Made by a program: the position numbers and the translations under genes
Shown: positions 58,769 to 64,000 of the stretch, in pieces
How the letters are laid out: every line of letters begins with the position of its first letter
How positions within the stretch are numbered: the first letter of the stretch is position 1
Notes under the pieces: model-generated
Database searches by the model: none
Told to the model about the DNA's origin: nothing
What the model saw: the letters and a program-made list of their open reading frames with translations, nothing else
NCBI RefSeq assembly: GCF_021462285.1
Contig: NZ_CP082787.1
Location: forward strand, 4,898,001-4,962,000
Direction: 5' to 3'
From: Serratia entomophila
GTDB lineage: Bacteria > Pseudomonadota > Gammaproteobacteria > Enterobacterales > Enterobacteriaceae
Length of the DNA stretch: 64,000 nucleotides

Positions 58769-60304
<1,536 letters not shown>

Positions 60305-60319
60305 TTAAAACTGCACCAA

Positions 60320-61165
60320 TCACGCTTTGCGCTGCTGGGTCTTGGCGGCGGATTCTTCTTCCGTTACGCAGACGTCGCAAGGCAGATGGCGGCCAATCAG
60401 CGCGCGGTAGCCGAAGGCACCCAGGCCTGCGCCGATGATTGGGCCAAAGATCGGCACCAGGAAATAGGGGATATCGCGTGCGCCGGTAAAGGCCACTTTG
60501 CCCCAGCCGGCCAGATAGGCGAACAGTTTAGGGCCGAAGTCGCGCGCCGGGTTCAACGCAAAGCCGGTCAATGGTCCCATAGAGGCGCCGATGACGGCAA
60601 TCAGAATGCCGATCAGCAGTGGCGCCAGCGGGCCGCGCGGAATGCCGTTGCCGTCGTCGGTCAGCGCCAGGATCAGGCACATCAGAATGGCGGTGATCAC
60701 CGTTTCCACCAGGAAGGCCTGGCCGACGGAGATATGCGGATTAGGGTAGGTGGAGAAAATGCCGGCCAGATCGAGGCTTTCGTTGCTGCCGCGCACCATA
60801 TGGTGTGCCGCTTCGAAATCGAAGAACAGGTTGTAATACAGCCCGTAAACCAGGGCTGCCGCGCAGAAGGCGCCGGCGATTTGCGCCAGGATGTAAGGCA
60901 GCACCTTGCGACCGTCAAAGCAGGCGAACAGCCACAGGGCGAGGGTGACCGCCGGGTTGAGGTGCGCACCTGAGATAGCCGCGGTCAGATAAATGGCCAT
61001 GGCGACGCCCAGGCCCCAAATGATGCTGATTTCCCACTGGCCGAAGCTGGCGCCCGCCAGTTTCAACGCGGCAACGCAGCCTACGCCAAAGAAGATCAGC
61101 AGACCGGTGCCGAGAAACTCCGCGATGCACTGGCCTTTTAATGTCGGACTGGTGGTTTGGCTCAT
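60320..61165 (-). CDS. glpF: Glycerol facilitator GlpF
   Basis: Aquaglyceroporin of the inner membrane. 281 residues from the ATG at 61165, with AGGAC 9 nt upstream. Six TM helices and the two pore half-helices: GAHLNPAVTLALWL (first NPA, about 65-78) and GFALNPARDFGPK (second NPA with selectivity Arg, about 200-212). First gene of glpFK. Confidence 0.98.
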   Translation of the reverse strand: MSQTTSPTLKGQCIAEFLGTGLLIFFGVGCVAALKLAGASFGQWEISIIWGLGVAMAIYLTAAISGAHLNPAVTLALWLFACFDGRKVLPYILAQIAGAFCAAALVYGLYYNLFFDFEAAHHMVRGSNESLDLAGIFSTYPNPHISVGQAFLVETVITAILMCLILALTDDGNGIPRGPLAPLLIGILIAVIGASMGPLTGFALNPARDFGPKLFAYLAGWGKVAFTGARDIPYFLVPIFGPIIGAGLGAFGYRALIGRHLPCDVCVTEEESAAKTQQRKA

Positions 61166-61287
61166 AATGTTGTTGTCCTGCAAAACGGCGGTTATAGGTT
61201 TATAGGCTCAAGCTTGGGTATCTGCCTGGCCTATGGGTACAGTTTTTTTCATCTCGTCCAATTATTGAATGAGGACGTGATGTAAAT

Positions 61288-61306
61288 TTATCGTTAACGA
61301 ACATAA
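61288..61306 (-). promoter_or_regulatory. Candidate GlpR operator upstream of glpFK
   Basis: TTATCGTTAACGAACATAA contains the CGTTAACG core and ACGAACAT half-site typical of E. coli glp operators; ATAAACGAGAAAT just beyond (61303-61315) looks like a second half-site. It is about 125 nt upstream of glpF. Confidence 0.65.
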
Positions 61307-61330
61307 ACGAGAAATAGCGAAATCAAAATG

Positions 61331-61346
61331 TGTGTGCCCCGTCATA
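61331..61346 (-). promoter_or_regulatory. Candidate CRP site upstream of glpFK
   Basis: TGTGT-GCCCCG-TCATA matches 8 of 10 conserved positions of TGTGA-N6-TCACA, 25 nt beyond the GlpR-like site. Catabolite control of glpFK is known in E. coli. Confidence 0.5.
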
Positions 61347-61707
61347 AAATTGAGCGATTTCGCGTCGTTTGGTGTTCTTTCTGAGCCATAAAACTGTGAT
61401 CTGACCAGTGCTTTGCCCGCAGGTTGTTAACAACTCACCGGCGAAGGGCGCAGGCATTTTCAGTTTTTGCTGATGGCGGCGGCGGGAAAATTGCAACAGA
61501 CTGCGCGATGAGCCGGTATGTTGCTAGACAGTCGGGGACAGGCTACTTACAATCGTTTTTATCGAAAGAAGCGTTTTATCGAGACAGGCGCGTTATTTTC
61601 AATAAAAGCGTGTGTCACTTGGCGCGATGCATATTCGCAGCAGTTGCAACAGACGTTGCGGCCGTTACCTATAGATGTACGCCTTGCTATCATGAGGGGA
61701 CTGAAGA

Positions 61708-61947
61708 ATGTCATTTGAAGTATTTGAGAAATTGGAAGCAAAAGTTCAGCAGGCGATTGATACCATCACTTTGTTGCAGATGGAAATTGAAGAGCTGAAA
61801 GACAAAAACAACACGCTGTCGCAGGAAGTTCAGGCGGCCTCCGGCAACCATGAGTCTTTGGTGCGTGAGAACCAGCAGCTGAAAGAAGAGCAGCACGTAT
61901 GGCAAGATCGCCTGCGCGCACTGCTGGGCAAGATGGAAGAGGTCTGA
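61708..61947 (+). CDS. zapB: Cell division protein ZapB
   Basis: 79-residue, entirely coiled-coil protein ([20 protein letters not shown] then [15 protein letters not shown], with regular heptads) that links ZapA/FtsZ rings to the chromosome terminus via MatP. Same length and position next to glpF as in E. coli (yiiU). Followed by a very long perfect hairpin. Confidence 0.97.
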   Translation: MSFEVFEKLEAKVQQAIDTITLLQMEIEELKDKNNTLSQEVQAASGNHESLVRENQQLKEEQHVWQDRLRALLGKMEEV

Positions 61948-61962
61948 TTCCCTACCGCCTTG

Positions 61963-62005
61963 CAGCAATGAAAAAGGGCGCCTGAGGCGCCCTTTTTCAT
62001 TGCTG
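61963..62005. terminator. Long perfect hairpin terminator, zapB / rraA
   Basis: 20-bp arms (61963-61982 and 61986-62005) are exactly complementary around a TGA loop; the core AAAAAGGGCGCC / GGCGCCCTTTTT acts on both strands. The rraA stop codon begins 5 bp beyond it. Confidence 0.93.
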
Positions 62006-62009
62006 AGGA

Positions 62010-62501
<492 letters not shown>

Positions 62502-62570
62502 TTACGTCTGTTTGCCGCTGGAATAACCAGTATATCCCTTTATTCGCCCTGTTGGCAAAATCATCACTTT

Positions 62571-63488
62571 TTAACTGAGCGCAACGCCGATGGCGAACAG
62601 CAGGTTGGCCAGCAACGCCGCCTTGACCATGTGCTCCAGCATCGGCCGCATGCCGACCGGCGTCGGGTCGCGCAGCACGCGCAGGGCATGGCGGACCAGC
62701 AGCGGGATCGCCAGTACGAACAGCCAGCCCCATGGGCTGTGCAGGTTGAACAGCGTGAATAGCGCAAAGCACAGCACGGCGCCGCCCAGCAGCAACGCAT
62801 GGTAGACGCGCGCGTTGTGCGGGCCGAGCCGCACCGCCAGGGTATTTTTGCCGTTTTCGCGATCGCTTTCGATATCGCGCAGGTTATTGATGTTGAGTAC
62901 TGCCGTGGCCAACAACCCGCAGGCGGTGGCCGGCAGCATCACCACGCTGTCGAAGGTGTGGGTTTGCAGATAGTAGGTGCCCGCCACGCTCAGCCAGCCG
63001 AAGAACACCAGCACCGAAATGTCGCCCAACCCCAGATAGCCATAGGGTCTGGTGCCGACGGTATAGGTGATGGCGGCGACGATCGACAGCCCGCCCAGCA
63101 CCAGGAAGCCTATCACGTCGCTGGGCTGCTCGCAGGCGACGGCGATCAGCGCACCGCCGGCGAGGGCTATCAACCCCACCGTCACCACCAGCGCCCGTTT
63201 CATCTGCGCCTGGGTGATCATGCCTTTTTGCATGCCGCGCAACGGCCCGATGCGGTCTTCTTTGTCGCTGCCTTTTACCGCATCGCCATAGTCGTTAGCC
63301 AGGTTGGAGAGGATCTGCAGCAGGCCGGCGGTCAGCAGCGCCAGCAAGGCTACGCCGGGTTTCAGGCTGCCGTGCCAGGCGGCGATCGCTGAGCCGACCA
63401 CGATGGAGGCGAAAGCCAGCGGCAGGGTGCGGAGGCGTAAACTTTCCAGCCAGGCGGTGATCGGGGTGGTAGCGGTTGATGAGCTCAT
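62571..63488 (-). CDS. menA: 1,4-dihydroxy-2-naphthoate octaprenyltransferase
   Basis: UbiA-superfamily membrane prenyltransferase making demethylmenaquinone. 305 residues, about eight or nine TM helices. First Asp-rich motif NLANDYGDAVKGSDKEDRIGP (about 62-82) and second NNLRDIESDRENGKNTLAVRLG (about 201-222) bind Mg2+-prenyl diphosphate. Between hslVU and rraA, as in E. coli. Confidence 0.97.
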   Translation of the reverse strand: MSSSTATTPITAWLESLRLRTLPLAFASIVVGSAIAAWHGSLKPGVALLALLTAGLLQILSNLANDYGDAVKGSDKEDRIGPLRGMQKGMITQAQMKRALVVTVGLIALAGGALIAVACEQPSDVIGFLVLGGLSIVAAITYTVGTRPYGYLGLGDISVLVFFGWLSVAGTYYLQTHTFDSVVMLPATACGLLATAVLNINNLRDIESDRENGKNTLAVRLGPHNARVYHALLLGGAVLCFALFTLFNLHSPWGWLFVLAIPLLVRHALRVLRDPTPVGMRPMLEHMVKAALLANLLFAIGVALS

Positions 63489-63531
63489 GTTTCGCTTCTG
63501 TCAGTAAGTTGCTGTGTCTGTTATAAATAAT

Positions 63532-63554
63532 TGTGGGAGGCAAGGCCTCCCACA
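63532..63554 (-). terminator. Terminator of hslVU
   Basis: TGTGGGAGGC-AAG-GCCTCCCACA, perfect 10-bp stem, followed on the minus strand by AT-rich AATTATTTATAA, 30 nt past hslU. Confidence 0.75.
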
Positions 63555-63584
63555 CAGATGACTGACAGGACAGTGATAGAGCGA

Positions 63585-64000
63585 TTATAGGATAAAACGA
63601 CTCAAATCTTCATCCGCAACCAGTTCATCCAGATGACTACGTACGTAATCCGCATCAATTGTAATGGATTGGCCGTTAATTTCACTCGCATCGTAGGAAA
63701 TATCTTCCATCAGACGTTCCAGCACGGTGTGCAGACGGCGCGCGCCGATATTTTCGGTGCTTTCGTTAACCTGCCATGCGGCTTCGGCGATGCGGCGGAT
63801 ACCGTCGGCGGTGAACTCGATATTGACGCCTTCGGTGCCCATCAGCGCTTTGTACTGTTCGGTCAGCGAGGCGCTCGGCTCGGTCAGGATGCGCTCGAAA
63901 TCTTCGGTGGTCAGCGCCTGCAGCTCAACGCGGATCGGCAGGCGGCCCTGCAGCTCCGGGATCAGATCCGACGGATTGGCGGTCTGGAACGCGCCTGAGG
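63585..64000 (-). CDS. hslU: ATP-dependent protease ATPase subunit HslU (C-terminal part)
   Basis: AAA+ unfoldase of the HslVU protease. The window holds only the C-terminal 138 residues or so; the frame is open to base 64000. It reads [40 protein letters not shown], then the sensor-2 region [20 protein letters not shown] and the C-terminus DLSRFIL, which docks into HslV. The upstream part and hslV lie beyond the window edge. Confidence 0.97.
   Translation of the reverse strand, partial: SGAFQTANPSDLIPELQGRLPIRVELQALTTEDFERILTEPSASLTEQYKALMGTEGVNIEFTADGIRRIAEAAWQVNESTENIGARRLHTVLERLMEDISYDASEINGQSITIDADYVRSHLDELVADEDLSRFIL

Larger units (their letters stand above)
61184..61707. other. 524-bp gene-free region between glpF and zapB
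   Basis: Divergent control region. It contains the GlpR-like and CRP-like sites listed separately and the zapB promoter, for which I could not fix a clear -35/-10 pair. Open frames here (e.g. 61424-61798) overlap zapB out of frame and have no recognisable domain. The stretch from about 61360 to 61640 has nothing I can name. Confidence 0.6.

Noticed and set aside
61424..61798. 124-codon frame overlapping the start of zapB
   Set aside because: Out of frame with zapB, no ribosome site or domain, and it crosses the expected zapB promoter.

Overview
The window is ordinary chromosomal DNA of an enterobacterium, most likely Serratia (S. marcescens group). The evidence is high GC content, close resemblance of nearly every housekeeping protein to its E. 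coli counterpart, Yersinia/Serratia-like gene order, and an LPS-core (waa) locus that combines waaE, wabG, wabH and wabN types with extra heptosyltransferases, as described for S. marcescens. Species assignment is inference from recalled sequences; no search was run. I see no rRNA, tRNA, CRISPR array, insertion sequence or prophage. The ends cut through gltS (left) and hslU (right). Layout, left to right: (1) 1-7.1 kb: gltS (partial) faces the minus-strand gmk-rpoZ-spoT-trmH-recG group (GMP kinase, RNA polymerase omega, ppGpp turnover, tRNA methylation, branch-migration helicase). (2) 7.3-12.6 kb is the first accessory patch: a 14-TM-type MFS exporter divergent from a LysR regulator, yicG, a DUF3574 lipoprotein and a NupC-type nucleoside permease. 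(3) 12.6-20.5 kb is conserved: yicC, rph-pyrE with its attenuator, slmA, dut-coaBC, radC, rpmB-rpmG, mutM, coaD. (4) 20.5-34.4 kb is the LPS core locus in five blocks of alternating orientation: waaA-waaE-coaD; a lone GT9 gene; waaQ-wabG-wabH; wabN plus a second GT9 gene; hldD-waaF-waaC-DUF115-like gene-waaL. Together these make ADP-heptose, add Kdo, heptoses, glucose, galacturonate and glucosamine to lipid A, and ligate O antigen. (5) 34.6-46.4 kb: kbl-tdh (threonine catabolism), gpmI-envC-yibQ, yibN, grxC, secB-gpsA, cysE, then a DUF3313 lipoprotein, a CHAD protein and trmL. (6) 46.4-64 kb: the Cpx envelope-stress system (cpxRA divergent from cpxP, with a CpxR box and the CpxQ sRNA in the cpxP 3' UTR), fieF, pfkA, sbp, tpiA, yiiQ, yiiR, fpr with an unusual cysteine-rich upstream regulator, emrD, glpFK and glpX, zapB, rraA, menA and hslU. 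The items that most repay a second look are the four-cysteine, SufR-like winged-helix regulator in an apparent operon with fpr; a long structured leader with a tandem repeat ahead of rpmB; the two GT9 genes and the DUF115-like gene of the LPS core locus; a 90-bp-spaced repeat pair upstream of the DUF3574 lipoprotein; and a perfect 20-bp-arm hairpin between zapB and rraA. I found no convincing wholly new multi-gene system.
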